Below, piece after piece: positions 26,979-36,156 of a stretch of 44,073 bases of DNA. The stretch's first letter is position 1, and each line of letters opens with the position of its first letter. Position numbers and translations under genes: made by a program. The DNA comes from Lachnospiraceae bacterium (lineage in GTDB: Bacteria > Bacillota > Clostridia > Lachnospirales > Lachnospiraceae). The stretch lies in contig DNUZ01000003.1 in NCBI GenBank assembly GCA_003507655.1, positions 1 to 44,073 on the forward strand. Reading direction: 5' to 3'. The notes below the pieces were generated by a model. It did no database searches and was not told the origin of the DNA. It worked only from the letters and a program-made list of their open reading frames with translations.

Positions 26979-28193
26979 CTACATATTGCCAACGCCGTTG
27001 TATAACGAAAGCATTGGCCCCATGATCGCCGCTATCAGAATGACTACGATGATCGCCATAAATACAATGATCATCGGCTCTAAAAGTGCTAAAACGGTCT
27101 GAGTTGTTACCTCTACCTCTTCATCATAGTAATCTGCTAATTTATCTAACATTTCCTCAATCTCTCCGGTCTCTTCTCCGATCGCCATCATATGTACTAC
27201 CATCGGTGGAAAGAGTCCTCCATTTTTCAATGGTTCCGAAAGAGGAACACCTTTTGCGATTTCTTCTTTTGCTTTTAATAACTCTCTTTTGTATAAAATA
27301 TTTGTCATTGTATTTGCCACACTGTCTACTGCATCGATCATCGGGATTCCCGCCTGCATCAATGTGCTGAGTGTTCTTGCAAATACGGAAGAGTAGGTCT
27401 TGATGTTCAGATTCTTAAATACCGGGATCTTGATCGCTCTCGTACCAAAAAACTCCTGCCCTGACTCTGTTTTTTTCCAGCTTTTTATTCCTATAACGAT
27501 TGCTACAATGATTGCAACTAAGAGGATGGCATGATTTTTTACAAAATCTCCCATGTGCATAATTGCCAATGTCAATGCCGGCATATCAAAATCATATCCC
27601 TCAAACATTTCCATATAATTTGGGATAACATACGTCAGCATAACGATTAAAATTACCAGTGCCACAACTCCTAATACCATCGGATACATCATGGAGCGTT
27701 TCATCATGCCCTTTAACTTGGCTTCTTTTTCAAACTGGATTGCCATACGCTCTAAGGACTTGTCGATACTTCCACTGGTTTCTCCGGCTTCTACCATGTT
27801 GACTAACATCGGTGGAAATACTTTGTTCTGCTTCTCCATCGCCTCTGACAGGGTACTTCCCTTTCCAATCTCCGTTCTTACCTCTCGAATTGCCTGTGAA
27901 AGTGTCTTATTTTCGGTCTGTATCGACAGCATATCTAATGCTTCCACTATACTGACTCCGGCACGGAGCATACTTACAAACTGACGGCAGAACACGCTTA
28001 GATCTCTTGTCTTGACTTTTTTGCCCACGCCGATCTTAATATCTTTTTGTAAGGCATTCTGCTCTTTGATCTCTAATGGAATACACCCCTGCGAACGCAG
28101 TTTCTGTTCGACTTTTTCCCTGCTGTCCGATTCCATACTTCCTTTTATTTCTTTTCCGCTTTTTTCAATTGCAATATAAGAATAATCCGCCAT
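26979..28193 (-). CDS. pilC: type IV pilus inner-membrane platform protein
   Basis: The 404-residue protein is the platform that couples the PilB/PilT motors to the pilin helix. It contains two copies of the GspF domain, at ~65-190 and ~270-395, each with the typical FCRQFVSMLRAGVSIVEALDML-type and FARTLSTLMQAGIPMIDAVDSV-type helices, plus three membrane segments (~168-188, ~215-233, ~372-395). Paired motifs PPMLVNMVEAGETSG and PPMVVHMMAIGEETG are family hallmarks. It follows pilT by 18 bases. Confidence 0.95.
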   Translation of the reverse strand: MADYSYIAIEKSGKEIKGSMESDSREKVEQKLRSQGCIPLEIKEQNALQKDIKIGVGKKVKTRDLSVFCRQFVSMLRAGVSIVEALDMLSIQTENKTLSQAIREVRTEIGKGSTLSEAMEKQNKVFPPMLVNMVEAGETSGSIDKSLERMAIQFEKEAKLKGMMKRSMMYPMVLGVVALVILIVMLTYVIPNYMEMFEGYDFDMPALTLAIMHMGDFVKNHAILLVAIIVAIVIGIKSWKKTESGQEFFGTRAIKIPVFKNLNIKTYSSVFARTLSTLMQAGIPMIDAVDSVANTMTNILYKRELLKAKEEIAKGVPLSEPLKNGGLFPPMVVHMMAIGEETGEIEEMLDKLADYYDEEVEVTTQTVLALLEPMIIVFMAIIVVILIAAIMGPMLSLYNGVGNM

Positions 28194-28211
28194 TTTCCTC
28201 TCCTCTATCTC

Positions 28212-29270
28212 TTAAAACAGATTAATCTTCTGTGACATTCCCGCCGCATCATGTGCAAAACTGATTGCCGTCTCTGCAGTAATATAGCTTTTCATATACA
28301 GATCATAAATTGCATCATCCATCGTCTGCATCCCCATTTTCTTGTTGGTCTGGATAATCGATGGAATCTGAAAGCTTTTTTCCTCACGGATCAGATTCCG
28401 TATCGCCGGAACCGCAAGCATGACCTCATATGCTGCCACTCTTCCGCCTTCCTGCCTTGGCAGAAGCTGTTGTGCCACCACACCCTCTAAAACACCTGCT
28501 AACTGCACACGGATCTGCTGCTGCTGAAACGGTGGAAAGACATCGATCATACGGTCTACTGCCGAAGCCGCACTATTCGTATGAAGCGTGGAAAATACCA
28601 GATGTCCTGTCTCCGCTGCCGTAATGGCAATGGAAATCGTCTCTAAATCACGCATCTCACCGACTAAGATCACATCAGGGTCCTGTCTTAGGGCCGCCCT
28701 GACCGCATTTGCATAGGACATCGAATCATAACCGATTTCTCTTTGCAGTACCATTCCTTTTCCATGTCCATGCAAATATTCGATCGGATCTTCTAAGGTA
28801 ATGATCGTCTTTTTGTAATTCTTTGAAATCACTCCGATCAAAGAAGCTAACGTTGTGGATTTACCACTTCCGGTTGCTCCTGTTACTAACACCATACCTC
28901 TCTTTTTTGAAGTCAGATTTACAACTGCCTCCGGAACGCCTAAATCCTTCGGTAACGGAATCTCAAATGAAAGGATACGAAGTGCCATCGCATACGTTCC
29001 TCTTTGACGGAACACATTGACACGCACCCGGTTAAATCCTGCGATAGAATGTGCAAAATCCAGTTCACCTTCCCGCTCTAACACTTCTAACTGCTCGGTT
29101 GTCAGCATTGGCTTGATCATTTCTTCTATTTCATATGGCTTAATCTTTTCCTCCGACATCGGTATCAGATCTCCGTCGATACGGAACATGACCGGACTGC
29201 CGGGACAAAGATGAATATCTGAAGCGTTTCTTTGATTTCCGTCGATTAAAATATCTTCTATTTTACCCAT
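28212..29270 (-). CDS. pilT: pilus retraction ATPase
   Basis: The 352-residue protein is a PilT-type secretion ATPase that depolymerises the pilus. Walker A is GATGSGKST (131-139). The Asp box LEDPIEYLH, the Walker B region DPDVILVGEMRD and the His box GHLVFSTLHTNSA are intact. The retraction-specific C-terminal AIRNLIRE motif (VPAIRNLIREEK) is present, which distinguishes it from PilB. No CxxC zinc motif. The presence of PilT means the pili can probably retract, as needed for twitching and for DNA uptake. It lies 14 bases downstream of pilB. Confidence 0.96.
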   Translation of the reverse strand: MGKIEDILIDGNQRNASDIHLCPGSPVMFRIDGDLIPMSEEKIKPYEIEEMIKPMLTTEQLEVLEREGELDFAHSIAGFNRVRVNVFRQRGTYAMALRILSFEIPLPKDLGVPEAVVNLTSKKRGMVLVTGATGSGKSTTLASLIGVISKNYKKTIITLEDPIEYLHGHGKGMVLQREIGYDSMSYANAVRAALRQDPDVILVGEMRDLETISIAITAAETGHLVFSTLHTNSAASAVDRMIDVFPPFQQQQIRVQLAGVLEGVVAQQLLPRQEGGRVAAYEVMLAVPAIRNLIREEKSFQIPSIIQTNKKMGMQTMDDAIYDLYMKSYITAETAISFAHDAAGMSQKINLF

Positions 29271-29284
29271 AACCTGTTTTTCCT

Positions 29285-30979
29285 CTATTCTCCAAGTGAG
29301 ATACGGATCATCTCATGGTAGGATGTTTCTCCTTCTAAAACGAGTCTGACCGCTTCACTGTGTAACGTTTTCATTCCTTCTTTCACTGCCACTTCACGAA
29401 TCTCATCCGTAGACATCCGTGCCGCAATTGCATTGCGCAGAGTCGATGTGACCGGCATCATCTCATAAATACCGGTTCTTCCGTAAAATCCAGTGTCATT
29501 GCAGTGTTCACAGCCTACCGGCTCATAAATCTCAACCTCTTCCATTGGGTTAATGCCCATCATGCCCTTTTCTTCTCCAAGGGCTTTCCGTTTTCTCTTA
29601 CAATGCGGACAAAGTCTTCGCACCAGCCGCTGTGCAATGACGCCTCTCATGGCATCTGCTAACAGATAACTTTCTACGCCCATATCCATTAATCGCGTCA
29701 TGGTTCCCGGTGCATCATTCGTATGCAAGGTACTCAACACTAAATGTCCCGTAATGGATGCCTGCACTGCGATAGATGCTGTTTCCCTGTCTCGAATCTC
29801 ACCTATCATGATAACGTCCGGGTCCTGTCTCAATATGGAACGAAGTGCCGAAGCAAACGTCAGATCCGCTTTTGCATTGACCTGTACCTGACTCACTCCG
29901 TCTACATTTGCCTCTACCGGATCTTCTACGGTAATGATATTAATATTTTCGTGGTTTCTTTCGTTCACCGCCGTATATAAGGTCGTAGACTTACCACTAC
30001 CGGTAGGTCCTGTTACCAGTATAATCCCATTCGGATGATTCAGCATATCATCAAATAACTGCAACTGCTGTTCGGTAAATCCAAGACTCTTTTTATCTCT
30101 TGTCAAGGCTTTTTTCTGTGCCAGACGCATTACGCATTTTTCACCGTAAACCGTCGGAAGAATGGATGCACGGATATCATATTCCTTCCGGTCGATCATC
30201 ATGGTGATTCTTCCGTCCTGTGGTCTTCTCTTTTCGGAAATGTCCATATTTCCGATAATCTTTACACGAGTAATGATTGCACTTAACAAATTGATGTGAT
30301 AGGTCGATTTTTCATAAAGCACACCATCAATACGATAACGGACACGCACTTTATCTTCCATCGGCTCAATGTGAATATCGGACGCACGTTGCCTCGCCGC
30401 CTGTTCAATCATGGATTTTACAAGCTGTACGATCGGTGAATTTGCAACATCCTCATCTTCTGCCTGCTCCTCCTTTGTTTTCCGGCTCTCACGTTCTTTG
30501 GCATACTGCTCTGCCACTCTTTGTGCTTCGCTGTCACCGTAATATTTGTCCAGAGTCACTAAGATATCCTGTGTCGTTGCAATCACAGGCTCTACCTGTA
30601 GATTCGTGATAATAGAAAAATCATCTATTCCCCGCATATCCATCGGATCTGCCATTGCAACACGGATAATATTTACGTTTCCTTCTTTATACTCAAACGG
30701 TATCATCAGATGCTTTCGAAGCAGCTTACCATCTGCTAACTTGATGATATCATCCTCTATTTTCATTCCATGCAGAGAAATAAATGGGATATTTAACTGT
30801 GTTGCAAGCCCTTCCCCAATTGCTTCCTCTGTCGCATAACCAAGATCCACAAGCATCTCGCCTATTTTTTTGTGAGCAGTCTTATTCTTCTCCAATGCAT
30901 CTTCTAACTGCTCCTGCGTAATAATACCTGCTTCGAGAAGCATATCCCCTATACGCTTCTTCTGTCTGAAGTCAGCCAC
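29285..30979 (-). CDS. pilB: pilus extension ATPase with MshEN-type N-domain
   Basis: The 564-residue protein starts at GTG 30979 with GGGGGA upstream. The N-terminal 130 residues hold two consecutive motifs of the MshEN type (residues 9-32, RIGDMLLEAG..., and 38-61, KIGEMLVDLG...), which in MshE and relatives bind cyclic di-GMP. Walker A is GPTGSGKSTT, followed by VEDPVEANVDG, DPDVIMIGEIRD and LSTLHTNDAP. The zinc-binding cysteines are present (LCPHC and CEHC). It is the first gene of the ~18 kb pilus operon. c-di-GMP control of the motor is inferred from the motifs. Confidence 0.95.
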   Translation of the reverse strand: MADFRQKKRIGDMLLEAGIITQEQLEDALEKNKTAHKKIGEMLVDLGYATEEAIGEGLATQLNIPFISLHGMKIEDDIIKLADGKLLRKHLMIPFEYKEGNVNIIRVAMADPMDMRGIDDFSIITNLQVEPVIATTQDILVTLDKYYGDSEAQRVAEQYAKERESRKTKEEQAEDEDVANSPIVQLVKSMIEQAARQRASDIHIEPMEDKVRVRYRIDGVLYEKSTYHINLLSAIITRVKIIGNMDISEKRRPQDGRITMMIDRKEYDIRASILPTVYGEKCVMRLAQKKALTRDKKSLGFTEQQLQLFDDMLNHPNGIILVTGPTGSGKSTTLYTAVNERNHENINIITVEDPVEANVDGVSQVQVNAKADLTFASALRSILRQDPDVIMIGEIRDRETASIAVQASITGHLVLSTLHTNDAPGTMTRLMDMGVESYLLADAMRGVIAQRLVRRLCPHCKRKRKALGEEKGMMGINPMEEVEIYEPVGCEHCNDTGFYGRTGIYEMMPVTSTLRNAIAARMSTDEIREVAVKEGMKTLHSEAVRLVLEGETSYHEMIRISLGE

Positions 30980-31014
30980 ACTCCATTCCCCCTACATTCA
31001 TTATTATTGAAACA

Positions 31015-31020
31015 ATTATA
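31015..31020 (-). promoter_or_regulatory. -10 element likely driving the pilus operon
   Basis: A perfect TATAAT on the minus strand lies about 36 bases before the pilB GTG. The hexamer 17 bases upstream (TACAAA) is a poor -35, so the promoter may need an activator or another sigma factor. The 140-base region around it is very A+T-rich, with no riboswitch-like fold that I can see. Confidence 0.4.
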
Positions 31021-31157
31021 CTACATTTTTCAACAAATTTGTATAAATTTGAACAAAAAAGAACCGACAATTTTCGTATTTTGACAAGTTTTTCGTATTT
31101 TTTCGTTTTTTCATTCCTGCAACTGCATCTTTCCGAAATTTTCTCAGTTTTCAGAAA

Positions 31158-31204
31158 CAAAAAATGCACCTTTTTGCCGGCATATTTCTATGCGGCAGGT
31201 ACAT
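31158..31204 (-). terminator. terminator downstream of rnpB
   Basis: On the minus strand ATGTACCTGCCGCATA pairs with TATGCCGGC plus AGGTGCAT around a GAAA loop, with one small internal bulge, followed directly by TTTTTTG. It separates RNase P RNA from the pilus operon. Confidence 0.7.
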
Positions 31205-31289
31205 TCTACAGGTATTTTTCTTTTATTTTCTCTGTGATCATAATCTATTTTTATAACCTATTATATCTGTTCTTATGATCTGTTTTTTC

Positions 31290-31642
31290 ATATATAAGCA
31301 GGACTGTAAGCCGGGTTATGTTTTTCAGATGATCATCTATCTAGAACAACTGTTGCCAGCTGCTTCAAGCAACCTACCTAAGACTAACGGGCCGCATTAT
31401 CGTCTTGCTTCGGTCTTGCTTCAGATGGGGTTTACATGTGCCCCCTCTGTTACCAGAGAGGCGGTAGTCTCTTACACTGCCCTTCCACCCTTACCGGTTG
31501 CCCGGCGGTATATTTCTGTTGCACTGTCCTTGGAGTTACCTCCACCGGCCGTTAGCCGGCATCCTGCCCTGTGAAGCCCGGACTTTCCTCGTCTGCGGTC
31601 TTTCGACACTTGCAGCCGCGATCATCCATCCTACTTATATAT
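31290..31642 (-). ncRNA. rnpB: RNase P RNA
   Basis: The catalytic RNA of RNase P, which matures tRNA 5' ends. On the minus strand I recognise the invariant blocks GAGGAAAGTCCGGGCTTC with ACAGGGCA after it, GGTAAGGGTG with GGGCAGTG-like sequence behind it, the GCGGCCCGTTAG segment, and the 3' part GGCTTACAGTCC. Helix P1 can be drawn between 31628-31642 and 31290-31304 with only G-U wobbles, which defines both ends to within a few bases (about 353 nt). Several plus-strand frames over this region are incidental. Confidence 0.93.
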
Positions 31643-31658
31643 GATTGAATCGTTTCCT

Positions 31659-31686
31659 ATTGTAACATTTTTTTATACTTCGTCAA
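31659..31686 (-). promoter_or_regulatory. rnpB promoter
   Basis: On the minus strand TTGACG (31681-31686) and TACAAT (31659-31664) with a 16-base spacer; the expected transcription start, about 31652, lies just before the RNA's P1 helix. Confidence 0.65.
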
Positions 31687-31717
31687 GTATTTTTATACAT
31701 TCCTCGTTATACTGCAT

Positions 31718-33376
31718 TTATACGTCTATACAGCTTCCGCCGATGAACTCCCTGAGCAGTGAATTGCTTGGAATATCCTCTGCCGGCACCGGAAGAAAAT
31801 AGTCTAAGAATTTTAACAGACGCTTTGCCTCTAAATACTCCGGACAGTCCTTTTCGATCGCAAACAGACGCGGTTCTGCATACGCCTTTAACACGGCAAG
31901 CTCATAGATGAGTGCCGAATTGAACATCGCATCTGCCTCCTCCTGAAATGGGAAGATATGACGTTCCTCGCCTCTTCGCACCGATGGCCACATGGCAATC
32001 GTCTCTTTGGCACTGGTGCCGCGTGTTCTCGCATCACGCACGATCCTGCGGATCAGTCTTGCATCTGTAGTCGGAAGATAATTGTGTTCATCTATGTTCA
32101 ACTGGGTTAATGCACTGATATAGATTTTAAACTTACTCTCTTTTGTTAAGGAATAGGATAATTTGTCATTCAATCCGTGGATTCCTTCTATTACTAAGAT
32201 ATCGTCATCGCCAAGCTGTAAAAAGTTGCCTTTGTATTCCCGTCTTCCGGTCTTAAAGTTAAAGGTCGGTATCTCTACCTGCTCTCCTTTGAACAGTCTT
32301 GTCATATCTTCATTGAACTGCTCTACATCCAATGCTTCTAAACACTCAAAATCATAGTTGCCGTTCTCATCACGCGGTGTATTTTCACGGTCTAAATAGT
32401 AATTATCCAGTCCGATCGGATGAGGTTTGAGCCCCTGTGCCATCAACTGTGTGGACAGACGATAGGAAAAGGTCGTCTTACCGGAAGAGGATGGTCCTGC
32501 GATCATTACGAATTTTTTATCCCCTGCCGATGCAATGGTCTCTGCAAGCTGACCGATCTTTTTTTCCATCAGGGCTTCCTGCACCATGATGACCTGCCGC
32601 ATTTTTCCTGCCGCGATCGCATCGTCTAACGCTCCTACCGTATCGATATTTAGCATTTTTCCCCATTCTTCGGATTCCTGTAAGGTGTGGAATAACTTTT
32701 TAGATGGGTGAAACTCATCAATCGTCTTTGTATTTTTTCCAGGGAATAATAACATCATCCCCTCTTCAAATGGGATCAGGTCAAACCATTTCAAGTATCC
32801 GGTAGACGGAACCATATAGCCGTAAAAATAGTCGATATATCCATCTAAATCATAGACATTGACTCTCGAACTTCTGCGATAACGGAACAGGCGCTCCTTA
32901 TCATGCATACCCCGTTCTGCAAACAGGCGGATCGCATCGTCGGTCCGACAACTCTTTTTCCCGATACTGATATCAGCATCGACTAAACGCATCATTTCTA
33001 TTTTGATTGAAAGGATCAAGTCGCTGATGTCCTCTTTCGCTCCTTTTAAGGTGCAGTAATATCCCTGTCCTAAGGAATGACGAATCTGTACACTGACTCC
33101 GTCTTTTCCATAGAGGTTATCCACCGCCTTTTGCAATAATAACGTCGTACTTCTCCGATATGCCTTTTTGCCCGGGTCCTGTTTTGCCGTAATAAATTCG
33201 ATCGTCCCCTCGCTCTTTAAACTCTTTCCAAGTTCCCGCAGTCTATGGTCAAAGAGGACCAGTAAAATATCATCTTCGTACTCTTTTTGAAAATCTCCCG
33301 CGATTGTCTGGTATGTAGTTCCTGCCGGATATTCATACTCTTTTCCTTCTATTTGTACTTTTATCATCTGCTCCAT
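31718..33376 (-). CDS. nucleoside (uridine-like) kinase with TGS-like N-terminus
   Basis: The 552-residue protein combines a ThrRS-like N-terminal part with a C-terminal uridine kinase domain. Residues 1-~65 resemble a TGS domain (IKVQIEGKEYEYPAGTTY), and ~70-210 resemble the editing-associated region of threonyl-tRNA synthetase. The kinase domain starts near residue 285 with the P-loop IAGPSSSGKTT, followed by GLDNYYLDRENTPRD, VIEGIHGLND and ARTRGTSAKET. I place the start at ATG 33376, 8 bases after AAGGCGGG; an in-frame GTG (33385) would lie inside that site, and ATG 33367 is also possible. It ends the dgt-dnaG-rpoD cluster. Substrate and the role of the N-terminal part are unknown. Confidence 0.88.
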   Translation of the reverse strand: MEQMIKVQIEGKEYEYPAGTTYQTIAGDFQKEYEDDILLVLFDHRLRELGKSLKSEGTIEFITAKQDPGKKAYRRSTTLLLQKAVDNLYGKDGVSVQIRHSLGQGYYCTLKGAKEDISDLILSIKIEMMRLVDADISIGKKSCRTDDAIRLFAERGMHDKERLFRYRRSSRVNVYDLDGYIDYFYGYMVPSTGYLKWFDLIPFEEGMMLLFPGKNTKTIDEFHPSKKLFHTLQESEEWGKMLNIDTVGALDDAIAAGKMRQVIMVQEALMEKKIGQLAETIASAGDKKFVMIAGPSSSGKTTFSYRLSTQLMAQGLKPHPIGLDNYYLDRENTPRDENGNYDFECLEALDVEQFNEDMTRLFKGEQVEIPTFNFKTGRREYKGNFLQLGDDDILVIEGIHGLNDKLSYSLTKESKFKIYISALTQLNIDEHNYLPTTDARLIRRIVRDARTRGTSAKETIAMWPSVRRGEERHIFPFQEEADAMFNSALIYELAVLKAYAEPRLFAIEKDCPEYLEAKRLLKFLDYFLPVPAEDIPSNSLLREFIGGSCIDV

Positions 33377-33409
33377 AAAAAACACCCGCCTTTTTATCTT
33401 TTCTCTACA

Positions 33410-34192
33410 CTATATGATCTGAAATGGAAATGTCAGTGGCTGTACTGCAATCTCCAGTTCTTTTGCTTCTCTTTTTAAATACTGTTCCATATATGGGATA
33501 AAAATATGTTCCACTCCGTAATGCCCTGCATCGATTACCGTCAGTTTCTGTGCCACCGCATCTATTCCCTCATGGTGGTCAATATCTCCTGTGATCAGTA
33601 CATCTACCCCCGCCTGCAATGCATTCGAGATCACACTTCTTCCTGAACCCGGTGAAATGGCTGCGGTCTTTACTTTTCGTTCTAAATCGCCAAACACTTT
33701 TACATTTTCTAAGGAAAATGCCTGCTTGACCTCTTCACAGCACTCCCGCACTGTCATCTCTTTTTTCAGACTGCCGTATCTGCCAATCCCCTCTTCTCCT
33801 GTCTCTGAAACACTTGTAATTTCCAACACTCTGGTATCTGAAATTCCTAAATAATCTGCCGCTAAATCTGCCATGCCCATGACATCAAAGTTGGTATGCA
33901 TCGCATAATATACCATGTCATTTTGGATCAGACGGATAATCCTTCTTCCGATAAAATCTTCCTGTGTTACCCGTTTCATCCCTTTGAATATCATCGGATG
34001 ATGGGTCAACAGCATATCCGCTCCATTGGCAATCGCTTCTTCGATCGCCTCATCCGTAGCATCCAATGCAATATAAATCTTTTGGATCTCTTTATCTTCC
34101 CTGCCAACTAAGAGTCCTACATTGTCCCAGTCACAGGCATAACTTTTCGGCGACTGTTTTTCTAATATCTCAATTACTTTTTTACATTCCAT
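33410..34192 (-). CDS. Nif3-like dinuclear metal center protein (YqfO/YbgI type)
   Basis: The 260-residue protein belongs to the Nif3/DUF34 family, which forms ring-shaped hexamers with a two-metal site. Metal-ligand motifs are clear: LLTHHPMIFKG near residue 60, YAMHTNFDV near 100 and the C-terminal DAGHYGVEHIFIPYM with its conserved His and Glu. It is the short form without the PII-like insert. Biochemical function is unsettled; a link to GTP cyclohydrolase-type metal handling has been proposed. In Firmicutes it typically lies next to trmK and rpoD, as here: 41 bases after trmK. Confidence 0.93.
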   Translation of the reverse strand: MECKKVIEILEKQSPKSYACDWDNVGLLVGREDKEIQKIYIALDATDEAIEEAIANGADMLLTHHPMIFKGMKRVTQEDFIGRRIIRLIQNDMVYYAMHTNFDVMGMADLAADYLGISDTRVLEITSVSETGEEGIGRYGSLKKEMTVRECCEEVKQAFSLENVKVFGDLERKVKTAAISPGSGRSVISNALQAGVDVLITGDIDHHEGIDAVAQKLTVIDAGHYGVEHIFIPYMEQYLKREAKELEIAVQPLTFPFQII

Positions 34193-34233
34193 TGATCCTT
34201 ACACTGTCCTTCTCTTTTGGCTTATTGATCAGC

Positions 34234-34983
34234 TTACTTGCTCATTTCCTGTATTGCCCGCTCTGTCTGCTCTGCCTTTTTTTCTACCTCATGAATCCTC
34301 TTTTGAATCTCCGGTCTGTCAGAAATCGCAGACAGCTTTTCTAATAATTCCCGGTAGATCTGCGCCTCTCTTTTCAAATAGTCCTGCAATACCGGATGTC
34401 CTTCTTTTAATAAATATGCACCGTATAAAAAATCTATGTCCTTTGCATTCCGATAGGGATTGTCTAAAGGCATCGCTGTTTCTTTTTTTGTCACAGACAT
34501 CATCGGATAATATTTTCCGTCTTCTAAGACCATATCTTCTTCTAAGATACACCAACCGTCCTCTGTCAAAAAACGGCGAAACTGCTCAATCTCAGACTGC
34601 GGCTGCAAGACCACACAGGAATTTTTCTCAAAAAACTCCGGCGATCCGCTTAAGATCTTCTGCATCAGTCCTCCGCCCATTCCTGCGATCACTGCAACTT
34701 CTGACTCACCGGGCACAAAACTTCCCCCCCCATCGGAAAGTCTGGTCTGTATGTATTCACCCAGCCCATATTGCTCAATATGTTCTTTTGCATGAAGCAA
34801 AGGACCTTTTCTTACATCTGCGGCATATGCTTTTTTTACGACTTTTTTTTGCACTAAATAAACCGGAAGATATGCGTGGTCTGTTCCGATGTCTGCTAAT
34901 ACCGGCTGCTCTAGCTCTAATTGATCAATCCCATGCACCAACAGCTCTGCCACGGCATTTAAACGCTTTGACAACTGTATCAT
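34234..34983 (-). CDS. trmK: tRNA (adenine(22)-N1)-methyltransferase
   Basis: TrmK methylates N1 of A22 in bacterial tRNAs. The 249-residue protein has the Rossmann SAM site ADIGTDHAYLPVYLV near residue 35, then AADVRKGPLLHAKEHI and the family motif VIAGMGGGLM, followed by VLQPQSEIEQFRRFL. The C-terminal ~70 residues form a coiled coil (REAQIYRELLEKL and following). The ATG at 34983 lies one base after the rpoD stop (TAATATG), favouring translational coupling; a TTG nine bases upstream is an alternative. A run of seven C/G bases near 34727-34733 is in frame and does not break the gene. Confidence 0.95.
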   Translation of the reverse strand: MIQLSKRLNAVAELLVHGIDQLELEQPVLADIGTDHAYLPVYLVQKKVVKKAYAADVRKGPLLHAKEHIEQYGLGEYIQTRLSDGGGSFVPGESEVAVIAGMGGGLMQKILSGSPEFFEKNSCVVLQPQSEIEQFRRFLTEDGWCILEEDMVLEDGKYYPMMSVTKKETAMPLDNPYRNAKDIDFLYGAYLLKEGHPVLQDYLKREAQIYRELLEKLSAISDRPEIQKRIHEVEKKAEQTERAIQEMSK

Positions 34984-34984
34984 A

Positions 34985-36124
34985 TTACTCAAGATAATCC
35001 TTTAATTTTCTGCTTCTGCTTGGGTGACGGAGTTTTCTAAGTGCCTTTGCCTCGATCTGACGGATACGCTCACGGGTAACATTGAACTCTTTTCCGACTT
35101 CCTCTAAAGTTCTTGCTCTTCCGTCCTCTAATCCAAAACGAAGGGTTAACACCTTCTGCTCTCTTTCCGTTAAGGTGCCTAAAACCTCTTCTAACTGTTC
35201 TTTTAAGAGAGTAAACGCGGCTGCATCTGCCGGTACCGGAACATTATCATCCTGAATAAAGTCTCCAAGATGGCTGTCCTCTTCTTCTCCGATCGGGGTC
35301 TCTAAAGAAACCGGCTCCTGTGAAATCTTTAAAATCTCGCGGACACGTTCTACCGGCATGTCCATCTCTTTTGCAATTTCTTCCGGGGTAGGTTCACGTC
35401 CTAACTCCTGCAGTAACTGTCTGGATACACGGATCAGTTTGTTGATCGTCTCTACCATATGCACCGGAATACGGATGGTTCTTGCCTGGTCTGCGATTGC
35501 TCTTGTGATTGCCTGACGGATCCACCAGGTTGCATAAGTGGAAAATTTATATCCCTTCCGGTAATCAAATTTTTCAACAGCCTTGATCAGACCCAGATTT
35601 CCTTCCTGGATCAGATCTAAGAATAACATTCCTCTTCCGACATAGCGTTTTGCAATGGATACTACCAGACGCAAGTTTGCCTCAGCAAGACGTTTTTTTG
35701 CCTCCTGATCGCCTAACTCCATACGCTTTGCTAACTCAATCTCTTCTTCCGCACTTAAGAGCGGCACTTTTCCGATTTCTTTTAAATACATACGGACCGG
35801 GTCTTCAATTGATACACCGTCCGGAACGGATAAGTCAATTTTTTCTACCTCGACTTCTTCTTCTTCATCTAACAGGATCTCATCGTCAACCGTATCGTCA
35901 TCGTTGTCTGTGATACGCAGCACATCGATATTGCTGGTCTCTAAGAAGTCTAAAATCTTCTCGAACTGCTCTGCATTCAGCTCCATGTCCTGAAAGAAAT
36001 CACTGATCTCCTGATATTCCAAAACATTCTTTTTCTTTTTGGCTAATGCTAAAAGTTCTTTCAGTTTCGCCTGAAATTTCTCTTCTTTTTCATTTCTTTC
36101 TGTGTTTTCGTTTTTTTCTGCCAT
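34985..36124 (-). CDS. rpoD: primary sigma factor (sigma-A)
   Basis: The 379-residue protein is the housekeeping sigma factor. Region 1.1-like sequence is short and rich in acidic residues ([20 protein letters not shown]), then region 1.2 ([16 protein letters not shown]), region 2 with the -10 recognition segment [19 protein letters not shown], region 3 ([12 protein letters not shown]) and region 4.2 with the -35 helix-turn-helix [30 protein letters not shown]. Length is typical for Firmicutes. It follows dnaG by 32 bases in the classical dnaG-rpoD arrangement. The promoters proposed in this annotation match its expected specificity. Confidence 0.98.
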   Translation of the reverse strand: MAEKNENTERNEKEEKFQAKLKELLALAKKKKNVLEYQEISDFFQDMELNAEQFEKILDFLETSNIDVLRITDNDDDTVDDEILLDEEEEVEVEKIDLSVPDGVSIEDPVRMYLKEIGKVPLLSAEEEIELAKRMELGDQEAKKRLAEANLRLVVSIAKRYVGRGMLFLDLIQEGNLGLIKAVEKFDYRKGYKFSTYATWWIRQAITRAIADQARTIRIPVHMVETINKLIRVSRQLLQELGREPTPEEIAKEMDMPVERVREILKISQEPVSLETPIGEEEDSHLGDFIQDDNVPVPADAAAFTLLKEQLEEVLGTLTEREQKVLTLRFGLEDGRARTLEEVGKEFNVTRERIRQIEAKALRKLRHPSRSRKLKDYLE

Positions 36125-36156
36125 TTTAATATCCTCTCTCGTCTTTATTCTGCTCC

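Noticed and set aside
30972..31169. 65-codon minus-strand frame upstream of pilB
   Set aside because: It overlaps the rnpB terminator and the pilB promoter region, overlaps the pilB start out of frame, and has no recognisable domain.
31275..31574. 99-codon plus-strand frame
   Set aside because: It lies wholly within RNase P RNA on the opposite strand.
34720..34740. Homopolymer run in trmK suspected as frameshift
   Set aside because: The frame and the TrmK motifs continue correctly on both sides of the run.
34254..34997. 247-codon plus-strand frame opposite trmK
   Set aside because: The minus strand encodes a complete TrmK with all SAM motifs; the opposite frame has low-complexity Leu/Pro/Ser/His composition and no domain.
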